Positions 1-11,000 of a DNA stretch of 64,000 bases are shown piece by piece. Made by a program: the position numbers and the translations under genes. Source of the DNA: Parachlorella kessleri (Eukaryota; Chlorophyta; Trebouxiophyceae; Chlorellales; Chlorellaceae); NCBI GenBank assembly GCA_001598975.1, contig BBXU01001029.1:62001-126000 (forward strand). Reading direction: 5' to 3'. Numbering within the stretch: position 1 is the first letter of the stretch; every line of letters starts with the position of its first letter. Below the pieces are notes generated by a model. That model was not told where the DNA came from, made no database searches, and saw only the letters and a program-made list of their open reading frames with translations.

Positions 1-3000
1 TGCTGGCCCAAGGCTGCAACGCTGGAGGTCGTGCTCAACAAGCACTATGTGTGCAGTGGAGTCTCCAGGGGCGACTTGACTGGGCTGTCTGCCTGCCGGC
101 AAGACTTCAAAACCTGTGTATCGCGTGGCAGAGGTGGGAGTCTAGCCCTGCAGCGTCCAGATTAGTTAATAGTTAGGGTGGCAGGGAGTGCAAACCGAGA
201 GATAGAGGCGGACTGGACTGATAGCGCTGGATGCAAGTGTGCTCCTGAGTCTTGCCTGAGGTGGTCATGCTGCTAGATCTGCAGAGTACCAAGGCGGCGG
301 TTTGCTAGTGGCCAGCTACAGTGCAGTGCGACTGTGTTTCTTCTGCATGTGTGTGGGCTGCTGTGGGTAGGGTGTGCTCGCACTTGCAACCCATGCATAG
401 CTATCTGCAAAGGCTTGGCTTGGTGCCACTTCCCAAGCCTCAGAGAAGGCCTAGTCCGATGTTTACTTCTTACCATTCACAAACCTTGCTGCCAAACGTT
501 GGTAGGCAATACATTACTAAGGTAGGAGTGGCACAGCCTGCAAGCTGCTGTGTGCCCTGCAGGTGGCCTGGCCCTGGGTCTATGGCTCACCATTGTGGCA
601 CTTCTCGCTGTCTTTAACACCACACTGCTGGCGCTAGCCTTCAAAAGGCGCTGTGGTGGGCTGCGGCGCCGAGCTTTCCCATCGTCCGCACTAGATGTTC
701 AGCTGGCAGGTGCGGGGCGAGCATTAGTCTGGTACACGAACACGTGTGATGTGTACACTGACAGACGCAGCTGAACACCTCAAGCAGGTTCTTGAATGTT
801 GCACAACCCATCACGAACACAAGGAAAAAGTAGCGGATACGTTTACGCATCCCACTGAGTGGCCAAGGCACCCCATGCATGGCCACAATGAGGGATGCAG
901 ACTCCCACCACCCTATCTGTGGGTGTGACAAGGCACCCAGTGTTGGACGCATGCACTGCAAGGACCATCACCCTTGCAATGGTGTTATACAAGGCACCCC
1001 AAGGGACCTTCCCTTGCAGCATCTCAGGGCAGCATTGGGGCCGGGGCGAACGAGCTCGGTCTCTCAGATGCCGCTGGGGAGTTGGAGGCCCTCCTGCAAA
1101 AGTACCAGTCGCCCAGCGACAGCCAGGGCGGCCTGGTTGAAGCAGAGAACCAACCCCTGAGGTCACCAGGCTTGTCACGGCGCAATGGGCTACAAGCGCA
1201 GCTCCTAGCCCAGGACAACGAGGCCTCGCCGCCCTCCTCAGCTGCCCCAGCCGTGCCAGTGGCCCCGAGGGCTTGGAGTTCCCGCTTTGGACGAGTTCAA
1301 ATACAGGATGTGCAGTTCTGTAGGGCTGCGGATGGGTCTCTTGTGCTGTTGGGCCAGGGGGCCTCTGGGTCGGTGAGTGTATCCATGCTAGGCGCCTTGC
1401 AAGCTCAGCCTGTCTGGCTGAGTTTGGCTGCTGCATGCTATGTGAACAACAGATGTGCAACTGTGACCTGGCAATGCTGAATGCAAAGTACGCTTGAGGG
1501 CTTGCCTGACCTGTTGGGACATCCTCCCACCTGAGTTGCCGTGTGGGCTTATGTGCTTGTTTAGGTTGTAGCCCCTGCGGTTATTTCATGCGACCCCATG
1601 GCCGGCCTTCCACCGCCGAGATACCACTGTGCTGTGTTGCAAGAGGAGCCCTCCTCTGCATCCCACCAGGAACACCAAGTCTGGCAATGAGGCCTTGGCA
1701 GAGGAAAGAGAACGTGCGAATGGCATCATCCCTGCAGGTGTTCAAGGCTGAGCTGGCGGGTTGCGGGGCTGTGGCGGTGAAGGTGCTGAGGAAGCAAAGC
1801 GTGGATGTTGCCAGGCTGCTCCGAGAGGCGGAGATCATGCATTTGTGCCGCCACCCTTCGCTTCCTGAGGTAAGTCACAGGGCCTCCTTGGGAGGATGCA
1901 GTGCCAAGCCTGGACAGCCCAAGCGCCGCAGCGGCAAGTGGGTTCCTAGTGAAACAAATGTGGTCGCTTGCTAGCATGGAAACCTTTGAATTTCAAACCT
2001 GCCTGTACTTCTTCACCCGCCGACCATCTCTTCCCTAAGCGTGGGAGCTTGAAATCCATCACTGCTGCCCGTTGTTGTGGCTGAGGCGCTGCCATGCTCT
2101 GCTGTGCCCTGCAGCTGGTGGGTGTGTGCGAAGTGGGGGGCCTGCTGATGCTAGTCAGCGAGTTTGTGGAGCGTGGGTCGCTGCAGAACCTCCTCTGCTT
2201 GCCAGAGTTGCGGTGGCACGCCAGGTATTCTGGGGGCTGGCCAGGGTACGAAGCTATGATAGTTACAGTCCGCTCCTCAGCTCCATCGGACAGCCATGTT
2301 CTTTCCAGCTGGCATGTTGCATTTTTATCAAGCATATGAATGCGAGGACGGTGCCGGTCGTTTCTTATTGCAATGTCTACTGCTTCTGTACTTACTTGAA
2401 GATACACAAATGCGCACAAAGTTGTGCACTGCTTCATGAGGCCACCTGGCGGCACTCAGGGGTCGGGAATCCTGCCCCCTGCCTTGCACCGAGAACAACA
2501 TAGATCTTTTCATCCATGCCCATGCAGGGGCCGGGGACTGCTTTTGGACGTGGCCCAAGCCGTACAGCATCTGCACTATCGGAATGTCCTGCACGCCGAC
2601 ATCAAAGTAAGGAGGGGTACTAACTCTGCTGCCCTGCAAGTGCCTGAGAATTTCACAGCAACGTCTTTCAAATTTCTGCGGTTGTGAGCAAGTGACCTCC
2701 AAGGCTGTCAACTTTCTGCTGTGTCCTATGGCACTGTGTGGGCCGCTGTGACGCCTGCCTCCTCCCAATGGGCAGCGGGTGCCTGTGCTTGCAGCCACAG
2801 AACGTGCTGGTGACGCACCACTGGCACGCCAAGCTGGCAGATGTGGGCACGGCTCGCTACCTGAGAAGTGGCATCGCCTCTAGCGGTATGTTTGCACTGC
2901 CATACTGCGATGCCTCGGACGATCGAGTGGCCTGGCGCGCTGTGCTGCGGTTAGGAATTTACTGCCTATACAACGCTTTAACCAACCTACCTCCCATTGT

Positions 3001-3714
3001 AGCAGTGACTCGCTGTCATGCTAAGCACCCGCTTGGTCAACCTCGGTTACATGCACCATGCGCCTTCTGCTCTTGCCCTGTACGACTGATGCCTAGCCTC
3101 TTGTACCCCATGCAGCCTGCGGCGGGACCATCCTGTACGCTGCGCCCGAGCAGCTGCTGGGGCTGCCCTGCACCGCCGCCGCCGACATCTTCTCGTTGGG
3201 CCTGCTCATGCTGGCGGTGGTGGTGGGGCAGGCGGGGCAAGTGCGGGGGCTGTGCTTGAGCCCCAGGTGAGCACAGGCAGCCAGGCCAGGGCCTCTGGGC
3301 AGCCCTACCAGGCAGCCGGCAGGATGTCAGCCCACTGTTGGGGGTTGTGTGGTGCATGCAAGTCACAGTCGCTGGGCGCCCTGCTTTGTAGCTGCCCACT
3401 CCCAGGCCTTGCAGACCACCAGCGGGATTCACACCAGGGAACTGCTCTGGCCCATGGACGGCATCGACAGCCCTGGCTACGGTCACCCTTTTAGCTTGAG
3501 GCACTGCTAGCAGGCATTACCCGCCTGCCATGCCTGCAATGTTGTCCTTGTCGCCCACAGGTAGTAATGTGTTCTGCGGTGAGTTCCCTGCTGGTGCAGG
3601 GTGCCTGAGGACTGCCCTGCTGAGGTAGCGCAGCTCATCGCAGCATGCCTGCAAGATGATCCTGCCGAGCGACCGAGCGCGGTGCAAGTGGTGGAGGTGC
3701 TGCTGAGCTCGTGA
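1..3714 (+). CDS. LRK1: LRR receptor-like protein kinase, 3' part (5' cut by window edge)
   Basis: Membrane receptor kinase of the local LRK family; only the last nine exons lie in the window, and the first base is already inside exon 14. Exons: 1-133, 563-709, 1020-1372, 1738-1869, 2115-2224, 2528-2606, 2795-2885, 3116-3266, 3600-3714 (436 codons, in frame throughout, TGA stop). It begins in the four-Cys block (CWPKAA...CRQDFKTC), followed by a transmembrane helix (LALGLWLTIVALLAVF) and a basic stop-transfer KRRC. The juxtamembrane region leads into the kinase: Gly loop GQGASGSV, VAVK lysine, HADIKPQN catalytic loop (non-RD), ADVG in place of DFG, APEQ and DIFSLG. All catalytic residues are present, so an active Ser/Thr-type kinase is expected, presumably at the plasma membrane with the kinase cytosolic. 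The ectodomain cannot be judged. The array evidently continues left of the window. Confidence 0.85.
176..260 (+). repeat. R1 dispersed repeat, copy 1
   Basis: This copy lies inside the intron between the four-Cys and TM exons of LRK1. It shows the R1 pattern: GGTGGCAGG + AGTGC near the left end, a central ACTGATAGCGCTGGATGCA (consensus ACTGACAGGGCTGGATGCA), and a right end near CTTGCCTGAG. Confidence 0.55.
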
Positions 3715-3754
3715 CAGCCTGGCAGGACATGGCCCAGCGTGGCAGATGTAGTAT

Positions 3755-3957
3755 AGGATGTGGTAAAGGTGGCACTTGGGGGACTCATGGCAGCATGGCC
3801 AGGTGGCGGTACGCTGTTAGACTAGACTAGACTAAAGGTGGCAGGCAATGCGAACAGAGAGGAGGTAGGGGCGTACTAGACTGACAGGGCTGTATGCAGT
3901 TATGCTCTGTGTCTTGCCTGAGACCTCATCCAGTAGGTCTCTCCAGTAGCGTAGGGT
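3755..3957 (+). repeat. Composite repeat: R2 followed directly by R1 (copy 2)
   Basis: R2 (about 3760-3830) contains an ACTTGGGGGACTC-like motif, GCAGCATGG, and ends CTGTTAGACTAGACTAGA. It runs straight into R1 (about 3834-3957) with GGTGGCAGGCAATGCGAAC, CTGACAGGGCTGTATGCAG and CTTGCCTGAG. It lies about 40-240 nt downstream of the LRK1 stop codon. The same two parts occur separately elsewhere in the window and in either orientation, so this looks like a small non-coding mobile or dispersed element. No ORF is present. Confidence 0.6.
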
Positions 3958-4633
3958 GCATGAATAAAGTATGTGGCACTGCAGGCTTTGAGGATTCCAC
4001 TGAACGGTATACCATCCAAGTTGACGTCTTCTATTCATTCGTAAAACTTGCATGCCTACAAAATATGCTTATTTTGTGTACTACAGGACAGTATCTAGTC
4101 AGGGGTTGTATTGACCAGCAACCTCCCATCTACGGCATATACTTTGTTGCTTCTCTGGGACGCGAATTGACTCCTTCCTTCCTTCCTTCTTTGAACCACG
4201 ATTTATGTGATCCCCGGGCGGTCATGGAGCCATATGGCATCAGCTGAAGCTTCACAAACAGGGAGCGTCAGCCACAATGAACCCTGTTTGGCTAGGCTGC
4301 TGAAGCTGATCCCTTTCCACAGCCTCAGCCGGTGTCTATTGAGCAGAGAATGCCTTTGCTGCCTGGCGGGTGCTCTGAACAAGTGCCAGCCCAGGCTCCT
4401 TGCAAAGGCTGTACAACAGACTGCAAGGAGTACCCGCGTTAACTGGAGCAACTAAAGTGGCTTACAAAAACCAGTTGACTCTCTGCGACGGCCGCCTGGT
4501 GCAACAGCAGTGCCAACAGGCAGGGCAGGGCAAGCAGCCAGGGATATACTGAGGGACGGGCTGTTGCTTCTTCCTGCCGGTTCCGGTTAGGGCAGAGTCC
4601 CTAGGCACAGGGCATATCCACATAACCACTCTT

Positions 4634-4690
4634 ACTAATACCTGCATCCATCCCTGTCAGTATACTTCGCACCTACCTCGCCACAGTTGC
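4634..4690 (-). repeat. R1 dispersed repeat, degenerate copy 3
   Basis: On the minus strand it reads GAGGTAGGTGCGAAG, then ACTGACAGGGATGGATGCAG, matching the left and central blocks of R1. The right end is not recognisable. Confidence 0.45.
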
Positions 4691-4836
4691 ACTGTCGGCC
4701 ACTCTTCAAGTTGAAAAGCACCTAGAGCATGTCTGCGTCCGAACGAGTCAGCACATGTCGGCTTTAACTCTTCTCTCTGTTCGATTGCTTGGCATCATCA
4801 ACGAAAAACACACTTTCTAAACCTATCTTTTTTTTA

Positions 4837-4854
4837 GGGGGGGGGGGGGGGGGG
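4837..4854. repeat. Poly-G run (18 G) upstream of LRK2
   Basis: Uninterrupted run of 18 G preceded by a T run, 234 nt upstream of the LRK2 start codon. Similar G tracts precede LRK3 and LRK4. A sequencing length error is possible in such a run. Confidence 0.8.
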
Positions 4855-5088
4855 TTTCTCTGCTCCTCGCCTGCGAATGGAATGTCTCCTTTTCCCAATA
4901 GGCGTCGCTACCCCCTTGCAGCTCCTCGTACTTTTTTTGGGCTTTACCTAATCAGCTTTAGGCCACATACTAAGGCATCTAACGATGCAGCCCTAATTAA
5001 TGCAGCCTAAACATGAACAGATTGGACAATAGGAAATGGAGTGACTCGTTTGTTCAGTGCTGCTAATGCCTTGCATGGTAGCACGTGG

Positions 5089-8000
5089 ATGCGGTCTGTG
5101 GATTTGCGAGGGTGCAGCTGCTTGCTAGCTTTAGTAGCGTTCGTCCAGGCAGCGTGGGGCGCAAGCCGTGAAACTGAACGTGGGTATCCGGTATTGCTGG
5201 GTACTGGCCTGCCAGCGTTGTATAGGACTGCAAGGGTCCTATACCCGTGGGGCTTGGCATCACATGGCAGAGGTGCTTGTTGCCCAGGAGATTTGCTCTG
5301 TGCACCAAAGCTGTTCTCCCTTGGGTGTGTGACGTTGCAGGAGCTATCTTGCTGAAGCTTGGGACCTATTCAGTTGCGGACCTTGAGGTTGGCCTCATGT
5401 CAGACTGGGAGGCTGGCGTTGACCAGTGCTCTTGGTCTGGCATCCAGTGCAGTCCGGAAGGCGAAGTTACGGGAATGTAAGCCCTCGACCGTGATATGTG
5501 TCATGCACTATAAAGACTTGGCTGGAATGTTCTGCCCAGGCTGCTAGTTGTCATAGCTCAGCTTCTGCTACTTTCCAATATAAGTGATCTGCCCTGTCAC
5601 ACATACTGCCAGTCCAAGTGGTTTGGCTGTGTCATTACAGCTTTGTGAGGGGAAACATCCCAAACGACAACCCCCCACTCTCCTGCAACGGGGTCAGCGC
5701 ACTGTCGGCGCTTGACAAACTGCAGTCCATGTGAGCCTGGCAGTGCTGCACTGCTTCCGAATGCCTCCTTGCGACTGTTCCTCCGTCTGGATGGAGCTGC
5801 CTGTAGCGTTTGCGTAAACGCCAGCGGTGCTACGCTCATGTGAAGGCCCGTTGCTCCCCATGCTGCGTTGGAGGTGCTGCACACTGCTTGCTTAGTCGCA
5901 TCTGATGTGGTGCATGCAGAGATTTCTCTTCACTATCTCTCAGCTGCTTGCCAGACGCTTGGGCTGGGCTTCAGCATTTGGAGAGCCTCCGGGTAGAATC
6001 CGCCGCTGCGGGAACCCTCCCAGGGGCTGCCTGGGCATACCCTGGCGCCTTCCCGGCCCTGCGGTCCATGTGAGTTCTGCACTAGCAGCCTAGCCTACTT
6101 CAACAGCGTACTGCCGCCCAGCCTTGCTGCCGCGAGTCCCCAGCAAGTGGGATCACTAAGGAGCCAGGGCATCCTCTGCCAGAAACTTCAAACTTTAGGT
6201 ACCAACCTTAGTGAGCATGTTGCTAGTGTGGGGCCATGAAGGCTAGATGTGCAGTCCTTACCTACCTATTCATCCTACCGGACCTCACAAATACACTGCT
6301 CTCGGTCTGCCATGTGGGCTCAAGCCTGCTCTGTGTGGGCACACAGTGCGCCCCTCATGAAGTACTTGCTGTCTACCGAAAGCCGTGCGTACCGCAGTGC
6401 CGGGACGTGTATCACGTGTATGCCCACCGGGAAGCAACCTATGAGCGCTGCTGAACCCCTCCTCGAGTGCGTCAAAAGCGCTTCTTCTGCGCAGGCACTT
6501 TCCAATGAGTAGGCTCTCGGGGACCCTCCCGGCCGCATGGGGCTCTCCTGGCGCCTTCCCATCACTGCTTGAGTTGGTCATCGGTGATGGCAACATCGTA
6601 GGCAATCTCCCTGAGGAGTGGTCCGGACCCGGGTTTCCCCTGCTGCAGCTCCTGTGAGTGCATGGCACCGCCGCAGCAAGGGGATTGCAGAGGCTGTACA
6701 CCCAGCATACTGCGAGGTTTACCAGCGGCAAGTCTGGGAAGGTTTTGGTTGCAAAGACCAAATGACACTCTCTGGGACGCCTGCCCGATGCAAGGGGCTT
6801 GCAGGGCTTGCATGCAGAGCGGGCAACCGCTGCCTTCAGCGACAGCAGCGGAAGGTCACAATGAATGCCCGAGTGTTGAGCACTCGACCCTGTGCCAGGG
6901 ATGCGAAGGTCTACCAAGCCACCCTGTGGCATGGCACCCTTACCCAGGGCAAGGCCTTTGAGCACCGGTTCAACAGTAGAAGACCCCCGAAAGCCCTACT
7001 GCTTCCTTGCAAGAGGCGGTTGCATGTGCCTTGGGTGCTTGCAGGTCCATCGAGAACGTTGGACTGACGGGGACTTTACCCCCGCAGTGGCTTGCCGCCC
7101 CTGAGGCTTTCCCAAACTTACGCCGCTTGTGAGTGCCTGCTTATGTGACCAATTATGTGACCAATTATGTGACCTTGGACTTATGAGTGTGCAGTGGTCT
7201 TCCTGGCGTGCCTTCTGCATGGCAAGGAGGTGTCCTTTCTTTAGTTCTGAGGCTGATGCTGGTACGCTGTTGGTGACATGAAATACTGACTTGGAGCCTC
7301 GTGCCATGCAGGATTATATCTGGGTGTGCATTGTCAGGACCGCTGCCCAACCAGTTGGTGCTCCCATCGCTCGGGGAACTGTGAGTCGGGGCTGGGGGGT
7401 GTTACAGAGCTCAACACTGCGTAGACTGCTTTGGGGGTATGTGGGCGCTGCCGGTAACCAGCCAGGCCGTAAGCGAGCTACGCTTCCTCTGCAATCTTGC
7501 TACCTTTCATGCTATGGACGTGGCCGGTGACAAGGTGTGGCGATATAGGCCCGCTGTGCTGCAGGACGGCGAGGGGGTGTGAGCTTCACGGCTGTTGCTG
7601 CAGCTGTGCTGTGCCTGCTTGTTCAGATAGGTCTTTTTGAGCTGCAGGACGCTAGGTGACTGTGGGCTGTCGGGCACCCTTCCGGCCTCATGGGGTGATG
7701 AAGGGCACCTCAGCAGGTTACAAGTCCTGGATCTCAGGCTCAACAACCTCAGGTGCAGCGAGGCCCTCCTCTCTGGTAGCCAAGTCATGGCCTTAGTAAT
7801 GATACCAAGTAGCTGGCAACACATTACAACCACACATCCGGCGCTAGGCTCTCCTAGTGCACCCAAGCATCTTGCCTACCCTTGGCCACATGCTCGCACA
7901 TCGTCACACCTTGTCCAGCTTCTTCGCAGCAACCTCCAATTTGGGGCACACGTTGACGGCTCGTGCTGACCGCAGCCCCTATGGCCCTATGGATCTCTGA

Positions 8001-11000
8001 AGGGCGAGCTCAGCATGCCGGTCGGGCAGCTTGGCGCCCAGCCTTGGTCCCTTCAATGGGTCGCGGCCTGTTTGTGGGTAAGTTGTTGGTTGTTTTGTCG
8101 CCGCTGCAGTGGGCCCGTACCGGACAGCTGGCTGTGTGGCGGCCTCCCAGCCCTGACTGCCCTCTGGCTGCCAGGCAATCGGCTGTCGTCCCTCCCACCC
8201 TGCTGCCTCCCCCCCACCAGCCAGCTGCTGATGCTCTACCTGGGCGACAACCAGCTGCAAGGCAGCCTGCCATTCTCTGAAGAACATTGCAGCAGTGGCA
8301 ACCATCTGCGCGTCCAGATCTTGTAAGCAGTGTCCGACTAGACGACGGCTTGTGCTGACACCAGCCTCATGTTTTCGCAGCCTCATGTGTGCAGCAGCAC
8401 AACAGCCGCCTGCCCTCAGCACCGATGAGCGCTGTATGAACCTTGGTTTGCAGGAGCATGACCATTGCAGGAAGCAAAGATCTTCCTCAAATCCACTGCT
8501 GGCCTGCTTGTGTGGTGCTGACGGTGGGGCTGGTGTTCTTGATACTGGCGCTGCTGAGATATGGGAGGCCCCCTGTCACTGGCCACGCTGCTGTGCTGCT
8601 TAGCCTTGTCAGGGCTGCCGCAGGAGTCTGTCTGGCAACCAACTGACGGGGACGCTACCAGCTGTCTGGCCGGCCATCTTCCCCGAGCTTGAGGAGTTGT
8701 AAGTGGCGCGGCGCTGTTCCCGCCATCGTGCTTGTGCGGCATCAGCGCTTGTGCTGCATCCAGCGCGAGAGCTACAGGCATGCGTGCAGTGCCTCCAGTA
8801 CTGGTAGGAGTATGTTGCAGGCGTTCTAGACTGGCAGGGTGGCCTGTCCTCGCCGGCCGCCATGGCTGCTTACTAGCAAGGAGGCTTGGCTAGGGAGTGG
8901 TGGAGGAAAGGTCTGCTGAGGTGATGTTTGCTGCTTGGCTGCATGTGCAGGATTCTGGGCAGAAACCAACTAACAGGCGACGCGCTCCCAGACGCTTGGG
9001 CGGCTCTTGCTGCGTTCCCACACATCTCGAGCATGTGAGTGGCCGCCATTGATGCCTGACTCTTATGTCATAAGCTGCTGCTCTATCCGGCAGGTTGTTC
9101 TTTGCATAAGCTTGCCGGCCAGGCCCCCAAAGTATGTCTATGCAGCACGCCTGGTGCGCTCACTGCTGCATGCTTGCAATCCGCTATTCTGCAGGAGCTT
9201 CACCGGCAACAACTTTTCTTGGGGCTTCCCCTCAGCCCTGCTTGAGAAGCCGAGCATGCAGTCCCTTGACATGGGCGAGTGCGGCATCCAAGGACCCCTC
9301 CCCCCACGGCTCGCACCTCCCCGCAACTCCCCCTTGGCGTCTCTAGATTTCTCCAGCAATCAGCTCACAGGTGCCCTGCCGCCCGACTGGCCCAACTCTA
9401 CTGCCTTCCAACGGCTCCTGTCCCTCAATCTGTCGTTCAACCTGCTTGAGGGTACCCTCCCCCCTACCTGGATTGGCTCCTCCTGGCAGCCACACATGTG
9501 AGTGGCCTGGCCGTCTGTTGGACTGTCCCACTGGCGCTCTCCCGCTAGCATTGGCTAGTGATGGCACGGTGCAGTTGCTGCTAGCCTTCCAAGCATCGTC
9601 CGCAGGCAGCACAACTGTGTGGTCTATTGCTGCCCATCTTTCTTGGGGTGGCAAGGGTGCATGGCGAGCCAGGTGCTCTGGGGCATTGCTATGGCCAGGC
9701 CAGGCCTGGCCTGGCTATGCCTTCTGTTAGTGTGGCAGATAGTCAAGCCAGCCGGTTCAAAGGTACTCTTCACCCCCTGCAGTGCCGTGCAGGGTAACAA
9801 CCTGTCGGGTCCCTTGCCGCTGCCCATGACAGGGGGCGAGACCTTCGACACCCCTTACGTGTGAGTTACAGGCTGTGGGTTGATGACTCATTTCAGCATG
9901 GTTGAAATGAGTTGCTGCTCAACGCTGTTAATGCTGGCCCTTGGTAAGAGGCAAGCCGCACAGCAGGTTTTGTGCCGCACTGCATACCCAAGCACATGCT
10001 GCATTTTTTGGCAGCCCTACTTCAAATAGCTAGCTCTTGGTTCACCTCTGTGAGTAGCATGACGGTTTGCTTGGCCACCAGAGGAGCGCAAGAGGTTCCA
10101 GGCTGGGTCTGGCAGCAGCACCCGCATGGTTTGCTGTGCTGCTGAGCTGTGTCCCTAGCCTTAAAGAAGCACAGTGGCGCCATGGGCTGTGTACAGGCAC
10201 GCCCTGCCAGGCACTGAGACGATGTAGCTGGCCTGTGTCTGGCCTGGGGCGCATCGCTGGCATGCAAACATGCCTCCTTGGTTGCACTGCGTGCAGGGAG
10301 GTGCTGCCAGGCAATGAGGCCTTGTGCTTGCCCGAGTCAGCAAAGGCTGAGCCAAACTCGGCACTTACTTTCTTCTGCCATCCGGAGTTTACAGGCGATA
10401 TTAGCGAGGTTTCAGCCTGCACCGAGTCGCTTAGAGAGTGCGGCTGGAAATCGGATTCTGCAGGTGAGCGTAGTGGGCGCGTGGGGCGCTAGCAATCCTA
10501 TGAGCTCCATGCCTTCGCTGCGATCAGACAAAAGTGATGCAGTGATGCAGATCTAGCCTCACTCGCCCGCCTCACACAGTCCAATTGTGCCCCATTACTC
10601 TCTGCTATCGTTGCGGATGAGACCACAGTTTGTCAGTAACTGAAACCCTTCCTGACATCCAGGCTCAACAAGCCGGGCGCTGCCGGCAGCGGTGTCGCTG
10701 CTAGCGGCTTTCAACTTCTTGCTGCTCGCACTGGCGGTCCTACGGCGGTGGGTGCCCAGGCACAAGAGCGTCGCTACGGGCAGTGGGGGTGAGGTGCAGC
10801 TCGCAGGTGGGTGCTGGTCTGCTGCTTGCCTGGCTGAAGAGAGATGGTGCCTCCGATGCAGCAGTAGTGAAGGCACATGCTTGTCAGGACAGCATCGGGA
10901 GGGTAAGATGGTCAGCGCCACTACTAATACAGTACTACTACTCCAGTACTACTACCGCTACTACGACACTGCATGTACCTGCCATGACAGCCTTGAAGGG

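Larger units (their letters stand above)
3715..5088. other. Intergenic region LRK1-LRK2
   Basis: No convincing coding exon is visible. It holds the joined R2+R1 repeat just after the LRK1 stop, a short CCTT microsatellite near 4164-4185, a degenerate minus-orientation R1 copy near 4634-4690, and an 18-G run at 4837-4854 preceded by a T run. The promoter and 5' leader of LRK2 should lie in its last few hundred bases, but I could not identify a TATA-like element with confidence. Confidence 0.6.

Noticed and set aside
6285..6965. 226-codon minus-strand open frame
   Set aside because: It overlaps LRK2 exon 5, which fits the family length (159 nt) and phase. The minus product has no family features.
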